6,641 nt of DNA from Pseudomonadota bacterium (GTDB taxonomy: Bacteria > Pseudomonadota > Alphaproteobacteria > Rhizobiales > Xanthobacteraceae), in contig JAEWBW010000528.1 in NCBI GenBank assembly GCA_023390955.1, forward strand, positions 1 to 6,641, written 5' to 3'. Each line of letters starts with the position of its first letter. Position 1 is the stretch's first letter. The notes below the pieces were generated by a model. The model was not told the origin of the DNA, made no database searches, and worked only from the letters and a program-made list of their open reading frames with translations. Both the position numbers and the translations under genes were made by a program. Shown here in pieces: positions 5,397-6,641 of this stretch.

Positions 5397-6641
5397 CTAG
5401 TTGCCCAAAATCCCCCGCGCTGTCGCGAGCCCGCTCGACAGCGCCGCTTCAACCGTCCCCATGTCGCGGCCCTGATAGAGCGCTTCGCCGGAGAAATGGA
5501 TGGGGCCGCCATCGGCGGTGGCGAGGATCGCCTGCGCCGCGCGGGTTTGCGGCGTCGCCCAGGAATAGGCGCCGCGCGCAAAGGGATCATGTGCCCAGTT
5601 GATCGCTTCGGCGGCGACCAGCTTTTTCGCGACCTCGTCCTTCGGCAAACCGAAGATGCCGGCGAGCGAGGTTAGCCCGGCATCGATGAGCGCAGCGCGG
5701 TCGAGGCCGGCAAGCTCCGCCGTCTTCGGGCCGCCGAGCCAGCCGGTGAGCAGCGCCCGTCCGGTGGGGCGCTGCGTCCACCACACCGGGATCATCTCCT
5801 CCGACAGCAGGAAGGTGAGGCCCGCAAGCTCGTCGTGACGGTCGAGCCACCAGCGCGTCTCGAAGCGCAGCAGGATCTTGATGACATTGCCGAAGCCGAT
5901 ATCGGCCGCCGCGGCCGCCTTCGCGCGCGCGGCCGGCGGAAGCGCGATTGCGGGGAGCAGCGGCAACGGCACCGTGAGGATCGCGGCCTCGCCGTGATGC
6001 GCCTCGCCGTTCGCGCAGCGCACGCTGACGCCACCATCGGCCTCCTCGATATCCGTGACGATGCAGCCGAGATGAATGGCGACGCCATGAGTGCGGCACT
6101 GCGATTCGAGAAATGCGAGCAGCGCGCCATAGCCGCCGGCGACGCGCGACTGCCGATGCCCTGCGCCGTCCATCCATTCGTCGCGCAGCGCAAGTATCGA
6201 GGCCAGTTCGGGATCGGCCGCATCGTAACCCTGCACCATCCGCTCGATCGACTGCCGCATCGGCCCATATTGCGCGTCCGCAAAGTGCCGGCGCAGAAAT
6301 TCGGCGACGGTCAAATCCTGCTGCAGATCGCGAAGCACCTGGTGCAGCTCGGCCTCATGAGGGTCGTGGCGGTCCTCGTGCCAGAACTTGCCGTCATCCC
6401 CATGCCAGTGGTCGCCAGCGATGTCCTCGGCCGTCAGCCCGGCCTCCGCGAGGAGCGCGCGCGTGACCGGCGCCTCGCCATGGATGAACTCGGCCCCGCC
6501 CTCGGCGGCGTAGCCGAATTCCGGGTGACCGAGCGGATGAATGCGCCCGCCAATCCTGTCGCGTGCCTCCAGCAGCGTCACCTTGCGTCCCGCGCGCGCC
6601 AACTCGCGCGCCGCCATCAGGCCGGCCGCGCCGGCGCCGAC
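5397..6641 (-). CDS. FAD-dependent amine oxidase (flavin monoamine oxidase family), N-terminus outside window
   Basis: A 414-residue C-terminal part of a flavoprotein that would oxidise a primary or secondary amine, giving an imine, H2O2 and, after hydrolysis, an aldehyde. The reading frame runs through the window edge: the last bases encode VGAGAAGLMAARELA, the dinucleotide-binding GxGxxG motif, so the ATG at 6617 is internal and the real start lies outside. Next come VTLLEARDRIGGRIHPLG (the Glu that binds the ADP ribose, then the GG motif) and GGAEFIHG. A conserved Lys in IGFGNVIKILLRF falls at visible residue 255. The C-terminal FAD motif is IHFSGEALYQGRDMGTVEAALSSG. Nearly the full family length of about 420-450 residues is present, with no frameshift. 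No signal peptide can be judged. The specific amine is unknown; polyamine or aromatic amine oxidation and bacterial tryptophan monooxygenase-like roles cannot be separated. Confidence 0.93.
   Translation of the reverse strand, partial: VGAGAAGLMAARELARAGRKVTLLEARDRIGGRIHPLGHPEFGYAAEGGAEFIHGEAPVTRALLAEAGLTAEDIAGDHWHGDDGKFWHEDRHDPHEAELHQVLRDLQQDLTVAEFLRRHFADAQYGPMRQSIERMVQGYDAADPELASILALRDEWMDGAGHRQSRVAGGYGALLAFLESQCRTHGVAIHLGCIVTDIEEADGGVSVRCANGEAHHGEAAILTVPLPLLPAIALPPAARAKAAAAADIGFGNVIKILLRFETRWWLDRHDELAGLTFLLSEEMIPVWWTQRPTGRALLTGWLGGPKTAELAGLDRAALIDAGLTSLAGIFGLPKDEVAKKLVAAEAINWAHDPFARGAYSWATPQTRAAQAILATADGGPIHFSGEALYQGRDMGTVEAALSSGLATARGILGN

Noticed and set aside
1..6641. Possible defence, mobile or biosynthetic system
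   Set aside because: No nuclease, methylase, toxin-antitoxin, transposase, integrase, CRISPR array or assembly-line gene is visible. The lone EVE domain is not enough to infer a defence system.

Overview
The window is GC-rich, with codons strongly biased to G/C at the third position. Its gene set and a dispersed repeat (positions 4-30) of a kind scattered through Bradyrhizobium and Rhodopseudomonas chromosomes suggest an alphaproteobacterium of the Bradyrhizobiaceae. An EcfG-type stress promoter motif (GGAAC-N16-CGTT) ahead of one gene fits an alphaproteobacterium. Genus is an inference from sequence style; no 16S or other marker gene is present.

Layout. Positions 1-4086 carry five rightward genes. 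First comes an aldo/keto reductase (80-1090), followed 10 bp later by a TTC38-like tetratricopeptide protein (1101-2417); these two are probably one operon. A 227-bp gap without a convincing gene (2418-2644) leads to a small exported four-cysteine protein of unknown function (2645-3229). A 91-bp gap precedes a DUF3088 protein with a thioredoxin-like CWHC motif (3321-3668). A predicted EcfG promoter (3724-3748) then leads into a small exported protein rich in His, Tyr and Gly (3778-4086). A strong hairpin at 4109-4130 separates the two halves and looks able to terminate transcription from both sides. Positions 4139-6641 carry three leftward genes: an EVE-domain protein (4139-4573), a nitrobindin-like heme-binding beta-barrel protein (4657-5307) and an FAD-dependent amine oxidase (5397-6641), whose N-terminus lies beyond the window. 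The gaps in this half are 83 and 89 bp.

How the genes work together. The aldo/keto reductase, the amine oxidase and the predicted heme-binding protein are all plausibly redox-linked, and the DUF3088 protein has a CXXC motif. Only the first pair looks tightly co-transcribed. The clearest regulatory statement is that the His-rich exported protein is probably induced by the alphaproteobacterial general stress response. No transposase, integrase, CRISPR array, tRNA or rRNA is visible, and nothing resembles a defence island. This reads as ordinary chromosome with several under-characterised small genes rather than as a novel multi-gene system.
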